In this document: one piece after another, positions 35,446 through 42,932 of the stretch
Layout of the letters: each line of letters begins with the position of its first letter
Position numbering within the stretch: the first letter of the stretch is position 1
Assembly: GCF_900108115.1 (NCBI RefSeq)
Contig: NZ_FTPU01000008.1
Coordinates: 1-64,000 of the forward strand
Length of the DNA: 64,000 nt
Source of the DNA: Epilithonimonas bovis DSM 19482
Lineage (GTDB): Bacteria; Bacteroidota; Bacteroidia; Flavobacteriales; Weeksellaceae
Direction: 5' to 3'
Made by a program: the position numbers and the translations under genes
Notes under the pieces: generated by a model
Databases searched by the model: none
Told to the model about the DNA's origin: nothing
Seen by the model: only the letters and a program-made list of their open reading frames with translations

Positions 35446-35754
35446 ATGATCTACAAACAAGAAAACAATGCCAATGCTTTTGTCCCCAGAACCGCAAAAG
35501 AAATCATTCTGGAAATAGAACTGAATGGGAAAATAAGGTTTGATATGCTTCTCTACACCATTTATAACCATTATAATATCACCTACAAAATTGTGCATGC
35601 CCATATAGAATATCTGGATGGTAACAATTTTGGGAATGTCAGGCTTCTGCTTAAAATTTCTCAGGAAGAGCTGGGGCAGATAGAAGCCTATCTGGCGCAA
35701 TACAAATTGCTCAGCAGCAAAATCGATGTACTGCAAAAAAAGGAAGCCTCATAA
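35446..35754 (+). CDS. Stand-alone NIL-domain-like protein
   Basis: A 102-residue cytoplasmic protein that looks like a free NIL domain: a ferredoxin-like beta-alpha-beta pattern with MLLYTIYNHYNITYKIVHAHIEYLDGNNFGNVRLLLKIS, shown here only as its key parts (IVHAHIEYLDG, GNVRLLLKIS), then a helix. NIL domains are the regulatory, methionine-binding ends of methionine ABC transporter ATPases and also occur in sulfur-metabolism ferredoxins. Being cotranscribed with DUF4395 suggests a sulfur or methionine link, which is inference. Its stop codon lies inside the terminator hairpin. Confidence 0.72.
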   Translation: MIYKQENNANAFVPRTAKEIILEIELNGKIRFDMLLYTIYNHYNITYKIVHAHIEYLDGNNFGNVRLLLKISQEELGQIEAYLAQYKLLSSKIDVLQKKEAS

Positions 35755-35767
35755 AAGCTTCCTTTTT
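35737..35767. terminator. Bidirectional terminator between NIL gene and murA
   Basis: AAAAAGGAAGC (35737-35747) pairs perfectly with GCTTCCTTTTT (35757-35767). A- and T-runs on both sides serve both convergent transcripts. Confidence 0.85.
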
Positions 35768-35773
35768 AATATT

Positions 35774-37081
35774 TTAGATCCTTTGGATATCTGCGCCGAT
35801 GGCTCTCAATCGCTCATCAATATTCTCGTATCCGCGGTCAATCTGTTCAATATTTTGGATGACAGATCGGCCTTCGGCTGATAATGCGGCAATCAGCAAT
35901 GCATTTCCAGCCCGGATGTCCGGGGAGACAAGCGTTGTTCCGCGCAACGGCGTTTCCTGATTCATCCCGATTACGGTTGCCCTATGTGGGTCGCACAAGA
36001 TGATTTGCGCACCCATATCAATTAATTTATCTACAAAAAACAGCCGACTCTCAAACATCTTCTGATGGATAAGCACAGAACCCTTTGCCTGAGTGGCCAC
36101 TACCAGAATTATGGATAGCAGATCCGGCGTAAAACCTGGCCAAGGTGCATCAGAGACAGTCAGGATAGATCCGTCTATAAATTTCTGGACTTTGTAATGC
36201 TCCTGAGAAGGGATGTAGATATCGTCGCCTCTCTGCTCCAGTTCTATTCCCAGCTTTCTAAAAGTGTTTGGGATGAGGCCCAGCTGGTTCCAGTTTACAT
36301 TTTTGATGGTAATTTCAGATTTGGTCATCGCGGCTAGACCTATCCATGAGCCAATTTCTACCATGTCGGGCAGCATGGTGTGTGTCGTGCCATGAAGTTT
36401 CTCCACACCTTCTATCGTCAAAAGATTAGAGCCAATTCCGGAGATGTTGGCACCCATCCTATTGAGCATTTTACATAATTGCTGCAGATAAGGTTCGCAT
36501 GCGGCATTGTAGATTCTTGTTTTACCTTTTGCAAGAACGGCAGCCATCACGATGTTGGCTGTCCCGGTTACCGATGCTTCCTCGAGAAGGATAAATTTCC
36601 CGTTCAGCTCTTTGGCACTGAGTGAGTAGAAGCCTTCTTCCTCATCATAACTGAATTCTGCACCAAGTTCTACAAACCCCTGGAAATGCGTGTCGAGTCT
36701 TCTGCGCCCGATTTTGTCTCCGCCAGGTGTTGGAAGGTAGGCTTCTCCGAAACGGGCCAACATGGGGCCTAATATCATAACAGAGCCTCTCAGTTTGGCA
36801 CCGTCTTTTTTAAATTCTTTGGATTTGATATAATCGAAGTTAACTTCATCTGCTTTGAAAGTATAATCACCTTTGCCGTTTTTGATAACTTTTACATTGA
36901 AATCCTGCAGGATATCAATCAGTTTGTTGACATCCATAATGTCAGGTATGTTATCAATTCTTACTTCATCTTCAGTTAGCAATACCGCACAAAGGATTTG
37001 CAGAGCTTCATTTTTAGCGCCCTGTGGGGTGATCTCACCGCTTAATCTTTTTCCTCCTCTTATTTCGAAAGCTCCGCTCAT
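35774..37081 (-). CDS. murA: UDP-N-acetylglucosamine 1-carboxyvinyltransferase MurA, Asp in place of the catalytic Cys
   Basis: A 435-residue enolpyruvyl transferase that starts peptidoglycan precursor synthesis. Family marks are GGKRLSGEITPQGAKNEAL, LRGSVMILGPMLARFG, GATVTG-like EASVTGTANIVMAA and the C-terminal SPDIRAGNALLIAALSAEG. The flexible loop reads LPTPGGDKIGRRRLDTH, so residue 122 is Asp where most MurA enzymes have the Cys (Cys115 in E. coli) that fosfomycin alkylates. Asp at this site keeps activity and is known to give fosfomycin resistance in other bacteria. The ATG overlaps the last base of the DUF4290 stop codon. Confidence 0.96.
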   Translation of the reverse strand: MSGAFEIRGGKRLSGEITPQGAKNEALQILCAVLLTEDEVRIDNIPDIMDVNKLIDILQDFNVKVIKNGKGDYTFKADEVNFDYIKSKEFKKDGAKLRGSVMILGPMLARFGEAYLPTPGGDKIGRRRLDTHFQGFVELGAEFSYDEEEGFYSLSAKELNGKFILLEEASVTGTANIVMAAVLAKGKTRIYNAACEPYLQQLCKMLNRMGANISGIGSNLLTIEGVEKLHGTTHTMLPDMVEIGSWIGLAAMTKSEITIKNVNWNQLGLIPNTFRKLGIELEQRGDDIYIPSQEHYKVQKFIDGSILTVSDAPWPGFTPDLLSIILVVATQAKGSVLIHQKMFESRLFFVDKLIDMGAQIILCDPHRATVIGMNQETPLRGTTLVSPDIRAGNALLIAALSAEGRSVIQNIEQIDRGYENIDERLRAIGADIQRI

Positions 37082-37743
37082 TATCGTCTTTTATTTTTAT
37101 GGTTTTGAAAGTTGTTTTTTCTTTTGTTGTTATTATTTTGATTAATATTCCTGTTGTGACTGTTGTTACCATTACTCTTGTTGCGGTTGCTGGCATAATA
37201 GATTTTACTCTTATCCAGACTGTCCAGGCCGGTAAGATCCAGGCGGTTTTGTGAGAGCTCTTTCAAGTGGCGGAAGATCACATCATCTGTAACATGTTCT
37301 TTGTTATAGACATTGTAAGACTTCTTCATATTATTGGCAATCACCTGTATCAGGGCATCTTTTTCGTCACCATCTTCCAGCTTTATCGCTAATTCTATAA
37401 GCTGAAGGATGCTCTTGCCATAAAATTTATAATCGTTATCAAAACTTGGGTAGTCCATCTTTCTTGGCTTGGATGCCAATTCTTCCAGCGTTACAATAGG
37501 ATAGGGTGTATCAACATCCAGATCGTAATCGGCAAGAATAAAAAGGTGATCCCACAGTTTGTGTTTATAATTTTCCTCATCACGGAGATGGGTATTCCGC
37601 TGACCCATAAATTCTACAATAGAAAGCGCCATCTCATTCCGTTCTTCCTTAGTTGGCAGTGTTTTGCAGTATTCTACAAGTTGTTGTATGTTTCTCCCGT
37701 ATTCGGGCATCAGTAGTTTTGTTCTGTTGGTATTATATTCCAT
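37081..37743 (-). CDS. DUF4290 protein
   Basis: A 220-residue Bacteroidota-specific protein (start taken at Met-Glu-Tyr-Asn, 37743). The first 170 residues are helical with LLMPEYGRNIQQLVEYCK, the HKLWDHLFILADYDLDVDTPYP segment and HLKELSQNRLDL. The last 40 residues are an Asn/Lys/Arg-rich, disordered basic tail. Function is unknown; it habitually precedes murA in flavobacteria, as here. TATATTTG at 37758-37751 is an exact -7 box, which places transcription start at about 37744 and would make the message leaderless with the start chosen. Confidence 0.87.
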   Translation of the reverse strand: MEYNTNRTKLLMPEYGRNIQQLVEYCKTLPTKEERNEMALSIVEFMGQRNTHLRDEENYKHKLWDHLFILADYDLDVDTPYPIVTLEELASKPRKMDYPSFDNDYKFYGKSILQLIELAIKLEDGDEKDALIQVIANNMKKSYNVYNKEHVTDDVIFRHLKELSQNRLDLTGLDSLDKSKIYYASNRNKSNGNNSHNRNINQNNNNKRKNNFQNHKNKRR

Positions 37744-37807
37744 AATCATGCAAATATAAATATAAACTTACAATATTTTTTAAATATCTTGGGAGAGGTA
37801 ACGGGCT

Positions 37808-39529
37808 TTAGATTTCATAAAAAATAGCATCATATTCTGATCCTATTTTTTTCCTAAGCCGTTGTTTTGATTTTTTAACCGCTTCTGGCGTAATGCCCAG
37901 CAGAGAAGCGATCTCCTGATTGATAAGGCCAAGTTTCAGCAGTATAATTATCCGGATATTAGACTCTGTAAGATCAGGGAAATTATGGATGAGCTGATTG
38001 TAAAAATCAGGTTGCTCTTTTTGAAAAGCTCTCTTAAAACGGAGCCAGTTTTCATCGGTCATCAGATGTGAGTCCAGCAGCCTCTGGAGTTTTTGCTGTT
38101 GCTTTTCCAGAGCAGAATAATCAGACTGTTTGTGCACGCGGGTAATTTCTTTGTTAAGCCTTTCTATCTGCAGGTTTTTTTCGCTGAGATAAGTGTTCAT
38201 GGCTTCCAGCGTAAAATGGGTGTCAGACAGTTTCTGTTCAGAACTTAGTTTATCCAGTTGCAGTTTCAGAACATTTTTTTCGTATTGGATTTTACGGTTT
38301 TTCTGCTGTTTTTTATTGATGAAGATTATCAACATGATAAGGATAAGGAGAATGGCTGCGATGATGATAAACGCTGTGGTTTTTAGCTGTTCATTCTCAT
38401 ACTTTGCATTGGCAAGGCTCAGTTTGCTGGTGTAGCGCTCTTTCTGTGCCAGCAGATTACTTTGGTCCAGATTGCTTTGGCTATCCAGATGGGCCAGGGA
38501 ATCATCAAGCTGACTTAGCCGTCTTCTTGCAGCAAGTTCCTGAGGAACATTATTTTCCTTAAGCGCAATCTGAAGGTTTAGCTCTTGGATGTCTTTTTCA
38601 AATGACATATAATAAGCCTTGGATCTGGCATATTTTGCCGCTTCGGCAAGGTTGCTTCTGGCCTGCGGTATATCGTTATTCATGATCAGCGCCCGGCTTA
38701 GCTGTATCTGTGCAAACATGGTATTTTTTTCAGCTTTGGCCAACCGCGAATATTGGATGTCCTTCAGGTAATAATCAATAGCGGCAGAATAATTTTTCTT
38801 CTTAAAACTTAGGTTCCCATAATTCCCAAGTATTTTGGCATATCTCTCATTATCCTTTATTTTTAAAGCGTTGTGAGCGGCTTCAGAAAGGTATTTTTCA
38901 GCTTCCGCAAACTGACTGTTGCCGATTAGATAAAAAGCAATATTATCCTGAATAGCCGCTAAATCACCATAGCCTGAACCGGCAAATTGTTCGGCCTTTT
39001 TAAGGTAAGTGACAGCTTCTGCCCGGTCTCCTATAGTCCCAAAGAAAAAACCGAGGTTTTTATAGCACAGGCTGGGGAAGATCATTTGTGATGGGTCTGT
39101 TTTATTGATCTTAGCATCCGCATCCATATAAACTGGCAGTGCTGCTGCTATTTTGGTATAATTATATAAATAAAATCCATAATTAACAAGCGCCCAGATC
39201 TCCAGACCGGGATGATGTAAGGCTTTGGCTGTCTCTATTGATAGCTTATAATATCTGTCACTCGAGATATTGACCCGATCCCAGGCTTTTGAGATACCGG
39301 TGGCCAAAAGATTGTAATAGACGACATGAAGCTTCTTGTCAGATGATTTTAGGAGCGGCGCCAGATATGATTTGAGACGGACAGTATCTTTTCCAAAGGA
39401 TTTTTCCTGAAGGATGATGGATTCAATCTGCTTGCGGCCTTGCAGATTTTTATCAATACGAATGGTTTGAGAAAATAAAACATTAATTCCTCCTAATAAT
39501 AACAGTGAAAAATATAGAAATTTGAACAT
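37808..39529 (-). CDS. TPR-containing membrane regulator with C-terminal LuxR-like helix-turn-helix
   Basis: A 573-residue protein with signal peptide (to about residue 20), a periplasmic helical region of tetratricopeptide repeats (about 30-370), one membrane helix (about 385-405, IIIAAILLILIMLIIF), a coiled coil, and a cytoplasmic helix-turn-helix at the C terminus (LTESNIRIIILLKLGLINQEIASLL, given here as its core INQEIASLLGITPEAVKKSKQRLRKK parts). This layout is shared by a Bacteroidota family of one-component membrane regulators related in shape to hybrid systems. No kinase domain is present. Signal and target genes are unknown; it stands alone. Confidence 0.82.
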   Translation of the reverse strand: MFKFLYFSLLLLGGINVLFSQTIRIDKNLQGRKQIESIILQEKSFGKDTVRLKSYLAPLLKSSDKKLHVVYYNLLATGISKAWDRVNISSDRYYKLSIETAKALHHPGLEIWALVNYGFYLYNYTKIAAALPVYMDADAKINKTDPSQMIFPSLCYKNLGFFFGTIGDRAEAVTYLKKAEQFAGSGYGDLAAIQDNIAFYLIGNSQFAEAEKYLSEAAHNALKIKDNERYAKILGNYGNLSFKKKNYSAAIDYYLKDIQYSRLAKAEKNTMFAQIQLSRALIMNNDIPQARSNLAEAAKYARSKAYYMSFEKDIQELNLQIALKENNVPQELAARRRLSQLDDSLAHLDSQSNLDQSNLLAQKERYTSKLSLANAKYENEQLKTTAFIIIAAILLILIMLIIFINKKQQKNRKIQYEKNVLKLQLDKLSSEQKLSDTHFTLEAMNTYLSEKNLQIERLNKEITRVHKQSDYSALEKQQQKLQRLLDSHLMTDENWLRFKRAFQKEQPDFYNQLIHNFPDLTESNIRIIILLKLGLINQEIASLLGITPEAVKKSKQRLRKKIGSEYDAIFYEI

Positions 39530-39630
39530 TATACGATTCTCAATGCAAAGTAGAGAAAAATATTCTGAATATCAATTGGCAGGATTGCTATTTCCATGCA
39601 ATGGACCACCAACTTCTATTAATTACCTTT

Positions 39631-39960
39631 TCAGATATATTTTATAAAGTGCCAAAATTTTCTTTTTTCCAGATAATCCAAATTATGTTCGTTATCATAG
39701 GCTTCTCGCTCAAAACTGATATTGCGGTAAGCCAGCTGCGGACTTTTGTACTTTAAATATTTTATATAATATTCTGATAAATACCAAATGTAAAATGGGA
39801 TAATAAGAAGTTCTATCTGCTGACGGATATGGATTTTTTCGTGGTTAATTAGAACGCTGTTTTTTTTATCAACTTTTTTCCTCAACAAAATAAACGGGAA
39901 CAATGTAATCCCCGAAATTTTAGTATTTTTGAGTAATCTTTGGCAGACGATGATTATCAT
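39631..39960 (-). CDS. Small membrane protein with an HExxH motif
   Basis: A 109-residue protein of unknown function. It carries His40-Glu-Lys-Ile-His44, the zinc-binding pattern of metallopeptidases, then a hydrophobic segment (ELLIIPFYIWYLSEYYI) and a later Glu-rich FEREAYDNEHN that could supply the third ligand. The overall pattern recalls the M56/BlaR1-type membrane peptidase core in a very short form. Enzyme activity is a guess. It stands between a TPR regulator and a candidate structured RNA. Confidence 0.6.
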   Translation of the reverse strand: MIIIVCQRLLKNTKISGITLFPFILLRKKVDKKNSVLINHEKIHIRQQIELLIIPFYIWYLSEYYIKYLKYKSPQLAYRNISFEREAYDNEHNLDYLEKRKFWHFIKYI

Positions 39961-40033
39961 TGTTGGATAGATGTTAGCAGATGGATGATTGAAGTTAAAT
40001 TTTAATTTTCAACATAAATTGGAGCAACGAATT

Positions 40034-40152
40034 GCACCCATCCCGACTTGAACGGAAATCCTTTTTTTTTCTTGACTGGAAAGGCCCGGCAAAAAAAATG
40101 ACCCCGTCGAAACACTTCATTAGGTTTGGGAGCGAAAGGCGGATGAAGCTGC
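40034..40152. ncRNA. Candidate conserved structured element (GGAAATCC / AGCGAAAGGCGG type)
   Basis: A non-coding stretch with CATCC at 40039-40043 pairing with GGATG at 40141-40145, and GCA at 40034-40036 with TGC at 40150-40152. Between them lie CGGAAATCC followed by nine T, a GC-rich centre, and an eight-A run that can pair with the T-run; near the 3' side is GGAGCGAAAGGCGG. I remember intergenic segments of this form recurring in flavobacterial genomes, but cannot name the family. Strand and transcription are undetermined. Confidence 0.4.
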
Positions 40153-40212
40153 TATAAAAATCAGACATATCAATGTATCAAAGATAAAAAAAATTGGTAC
40201 AGTTTTTAACTT

Positions 40213-40389
40213 ATGAAACTTAATGACATCAAAGAAAATGAAGACTTTTACTATAATGAGCAAGGTTATAAGGTTTTTACAGAAAAATTCCATCTGAAAC
40301 GTGGCTATTGCTGTAAAAGCGGATGCAGGCACTGCCCGTATGGTTATGATAAGAAGACCGACACTTTTATCAAAAAACGTAAAGATTGA
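40213..40389 (+). CDS. Small cysteine-rich DUF5522-like protein
   Basis: A 58-residue protein read from the ATG at 40213 to TGA at 40387. It begins MKLNDIKENEDFYYNEQG and contains a Cys cluster, GYCCKSGCRHCPYGY (four Cys at residues 33, 34, 38 and 41), then a basic end. This is the DUF5522 pattern. The cluster could hold a metal or iron-sulfur centre. Function is unknown. It is a genuine small gene despite its length: the whole reading frame fits the family and codon use is normal. Confidence 0.75.
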   Translation: MKLNDIKENEDFYYNEQGYKVFTEKFHLKRGYCCKSGCRHCPYGYDKKTDTFIKKRKD

Positions 40390-40497
40390 CTTCTAAATAT
40401 AACGGATCGCTTTTTTGGCTTATAAAATGCATAAATCATAAATATCTATATCATGAAATCCAGGATTCACAAATTCCAAATTAAAAATATATCAAAA

Positions 40498-41034
40498 ATG
40501 AGTAAAACATATTTTTTTATACTGTTGGCTGCAGCTTCTTTGGCGGTCACATCTTGTAGCCCTTTTCAGGTAAAATCTGATTATTCTGCCACCGCTAATT
40601 TTGCCAATTACAAAACTTATCTGTTGAGAACTGACGACCTCAAACTGAATGACTTGGATAAAGACCGGGTTTTGAATGAATTATCAAAGCAGGTTCAGGC
40701 AAAAGGATTAACGCCTGCTCAGGATCCTGATCTGATCATCAATGTAAAAGCGTCCCACAAAAAAGTACAGGATATTACCACCTCTTACGGCGGCGGCTTT
40801 GGTTGGGGAAGACCTTGGGGTTGGGGTGGCGGTTTCGGTATGGGAAATACCTGGACCAACAATTACAACAGCGGATCTATTGTGATTGATATCATAGATG
40901 CCAAAACCCAAAAATTGGTTTGGCAAGGTGCGGGCAGCGGAATCTCTGTTGACTCACCAAGATCAAAACAAAAACAAATCCCGCAGATTGTAGCCGATAT
41001 TATGGCGAACTATCCGCCTCAAAAAAGAAAATAG
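40498..41034 (+). CDS. DUF4136 lipoprotein
   Basis: A 178-residue lipoprotein. I place the start at 40498, where a normal lipoprotein signal begins (lipobox Cys20, SLAVTSCSP); a further in-frame ATG lies 45 bp upstream but adds a non-signal extension. The DUF4136 pattern is clear: YSATANFANYKTYLL, a helix with VLNELSKQVQAKGL, DPDLIINVKASHKK, a Gly/Trp-rich loop (GWGRPWGWGGGFG), and SIVIDIIDAKTQKLVWQGAGSG. Function is not known. A terminator follows at 41078-41107. Confidence 0.88.
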   Translation: MSKTYFFILLAAASLAVTSCSPFQVKSDYSATANFANYKTYLLRTDDLKLNDLDKDRVLNELSKQVQAKGLTPAQDPDLIINVKASHKKVQDITTSYGGGFGWGRPWGWGGGFGMGNTWTNNYNSGSIVIDIIDAKTQKLVWQGAGSGISVDSPRSKQKQIPQIVADIMANYPPQKRK

Positions 41035-41077
41035 TTTCCAGATATTAGATGAGAGGCTAATAGAAAAAAGACATTAT

Positions 41078-41107
41078 AAACCGCAGAATTTTCTGCGGTT
41101 TTTTTAT
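41078..41107. terminator. Intrinsic terminator after the DUF4136 gene
   Basis: AAACCGCAGAA (41078-41088) pairs perfectly with TTCTGCGGTTT (41091-41101) and is followed by a T-run; it also lies at the end of the convergent SDR gene. Confidence 0.85.
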
Positions 41108-41892
41108 AGGATAGATTTCATATTACCGCCATCCAAAGGGATAGTGGTTCCCGTTAAATAAGCTGCATAATCCGAAGCCAAAAATGCCGCCAGGTAACCA
41201 TATTCTTCTGGTTTACCTAAACGTTTCGCCGGAATGGCATCAATTCTTTTTTGTAGAATTTCTTGCTCACTGATGCCTTCTTTCTCAGCTTGAGATTTGT
41301 TGAGTTGATGGATTCTTTCTGTATCAAAGGTGCCGGTCAGGATACTGTTAACTGTTATGTTGTGTTGCGCAATATTTTGTGACAGAGATTTGCTCCAGCT
41401 TACCAAAGCTGTTCTGATGGTATTGGACAGTCCAAGGTTATTAATCGGTTCTTTTACAGATGATGAAGAAACATTGATGATGCGTCCCCATTTGTTTTTG
41501 ATCATGTTTGGTAAGGCCAACTCTGTGGTATGATTATGAATCTGAAAAAGCAGATTAAAAGCTTCCTGATAATCGGACAAGGATTTTTCCAATACGGTGC
41601 CCGGTTTGGGCCCGTTGGTATTATTCACCAAAATATCAATGTTATGATTTTCAAAAAATTGAGAAATGGATGTCTTTGCCGCTTCAAAATCATTGAAATC
41701 CACAACCAGATATTCATGCTTTTGATGGTCAGCCGTCGATAATTCTGTCAATCTGATTTTAAGTTCATCTTCGTTGCGCGCCATCAGTGTTACATTGGCT
41801 CCACATTCTGCCAATTGCTTTGCGATGGCCAATCCCAGGCCTTTGGTACTGCCACCAACCAGCGCATTTTTATCATTTAGTTTGATATTCAT
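41104..41892 (-). CDS. SDR-family oxidoreductase lacking the catalytic Tyr-x3-Lys
   Basis: A 262-residue Rossmann protein with the dinucleotide motif (GSTKGLGLAIAK), the NTNGP strand in place of NNAG, and the C-terminal PAKRLGKPEEYGYLAAFLASDYAAYLTG, all close to 3-oxoacyl-ACP reductase relatives. At the active site, after VSSSSVKEPI, the usual Tyr-x3-Lys is replaced by NLGLSNTIRTALVSW. I know similar sequences in a subgroup of SDR proteins with this NLxLSN form, so it is likely a real subfamily and not a mutation. Activity by the classical mechanism is doubtful. The ATG overlaps the last base of the upstream nuclease gene's stop codon. Confidence 0.85.
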   Translation of the reverse strand: MNIKLNDKNALVGGSTKGLGLAIAKQLAECGANVTLMARNEDELKIRLTELSTADHQKHEYLVVDFNDFEAAKTSISQFFENHNIDILVNNTNGPKPGTVLEKSLSDYQEAFNLLFQIHNHTTELALPNMIKNKWGRIINVSSSSVKEPINNLGLSNTIRTALVSWSKSLSQNIAQHNITVNSILTGTFDTERIHQLNKSQAEKEGISEQEILQKRIDAIPAKRLGKPEEYGYLAAFLASDYAAYLTGTTIPLDGGNMKSIL

Positions 41893-42731
41893 TATTCGGC
41901 TATTTTTTGGATTAATAATTCACGGGCTTCTTTTAAGATATCAGATTTCTTCTCAGCTTCCAAATCCAAATCATCCAGCAGGTCCTGATGACTGAACAAT
42001 TCTTTAACCAAAACACATTTTTCTTCCAATAATCTTTGTTTTTGCTTTCCATCCAAAGTTGTGAGGCAAGTTATCGGATAAAGCACATTTTGGTCCACCA
42101 AACTTTTGATATTCTTATCTTTCGGATAATCCCAAGACAACAATCTCAGTCCATAATATTCTGAAAAAGCAATAGAATCCTTGGTAAAATAAGTATTGGT
42201 AATCAGCCAGCCGTCAGTAAATTCGGTTTTGGTTCCGAAAAGATTGTATTGGATATCAGAAATATCTTTTATTCGGGATAAAACATACATTGGCGTGGTG
42301 ACCGATATTTTTGTGTCTTCTGCATTCCTGAATTTACATTCTACCCAATAGGTTTTATCGCCTTTTTTAGCGATGACGTCCGCTTCGTGAGTTACAGCAT
42401 GGCCTCTTATCAGTTGGCCGGTTTCGGTTTTGTAGCCGATATTTTGGAAAACCCGTGCAATCCATTGTTCGAAATAAAATCCTGCAGGCCCCAGTTCCAG
42501 CAAAGCTTTTTTCAGACTGTATCTTGCCGCTGCGGAATTTGAGATTTTTTTCAGTTCCTCAAAAGCCAGTTTGTACAATTCGCGTGTTGTGATGCCATCG
42601 GTGCAATTGGGTAAGATGCTTTCCAGAACTTGTTTCACAGCATTTTCATCTGCGCCGGAATTCCTCAGAGAGCTTTCCAGTTTACTGATTTCAAATTCTA
42701 CAATTTCGCCAGCATTATTCTTGATTTTCAT
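41892..42731 (-). CDS. ATP-cone plus Mrr-like restriction endonuclease protein
   Basis: A 279-residue protein when started at 42731 (Met-Lys-Ile-Lys-Asn-Asn); the 26 codons upstream overlap a repeat element and look non-coding. Residues 1-85 form an ATP-cone domain (VEFEISKLESSLRNSG, then ITTRELYKLAFEEL). Residues 86-200 are a PD-(D/E)xK nuclease of the Mrr/RecB type: Glu88 in FEQW, Asp118 in HEADVIAK, and Glu131-x-Lys133 in WVECKF. The C-terminal part is helical. ATP-cone domains sense ATP/dATP, so nucleotide-controlled DNA cleavage is possible; the role (defence, repair or other) is not shown. It is coupled to the SDR gene. Confidence 0.82.
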   Translation of the reverse strand: MKIKNNAGEIVEFEISKLESSLRNSGADENAVKQVLESILPNCTDGITTRELYKLAFEELKKISNSAAARYSLKKALLELGPAGFYFEQWIARVFQNIGYKTETGQLIRGHAVTHEADVIAKKGDKTYWVECKFRNAEDTKISVTTPMYVLSRIKDISDIQYNLFGTKTEFTDGWLITNTYFTKDSIAFSEYYGLRLLSWDYPKDKNIKSLVDQNVLYPITCLTTLDGKQKQRLLEEKCVLVKELFSHQDLLDDLDLEAEKKSDILKEARELLIQKIAE

Positions 42732-42750
42732 AATTGTGTCTGTTTTTTTT

Positions 42751-42879
42751 AACGCAAAGGCGCAAGTTTTTTTTATTTTAATAATTGATAAAAGTTGCCA
42801 AATTTCCAAATTTTATCGAAGATAAAATCTTTGCGACTTTTAAACTTAGAATTTTAACAATTTTTTGTGCCTTTGCGTT
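42751..42879. repeat. Palindromic intergenic element with AACGCAAAGGCGCAA ends
   Basis: AACGCAAAGGCGCAA (42751-42765) and its inverted copy (42865-42879, one mismatch) bound a 129-bp unit. A central perfect hairpin ATTTTATC-GAA-GATAAAAT lies at 42810-42828, with AAAGTTGC/GCGACTTT around it. No open frame is present. Confidence 0.7.
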
Positions 42880-42932
42880 AAAATCTTTTTCGAATTGAAG
42901 TTTTTTTATTTGCTCTTTATTCTTGTCTCTTT

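Noticed and set aside
40021-40160. tRNA gene in the gap before the Cys-rich gene
   Set aside because: No acceptor stem, anticodon arm or T-loop GTTCRA pattern can be placed in a 70-90 nt frame.
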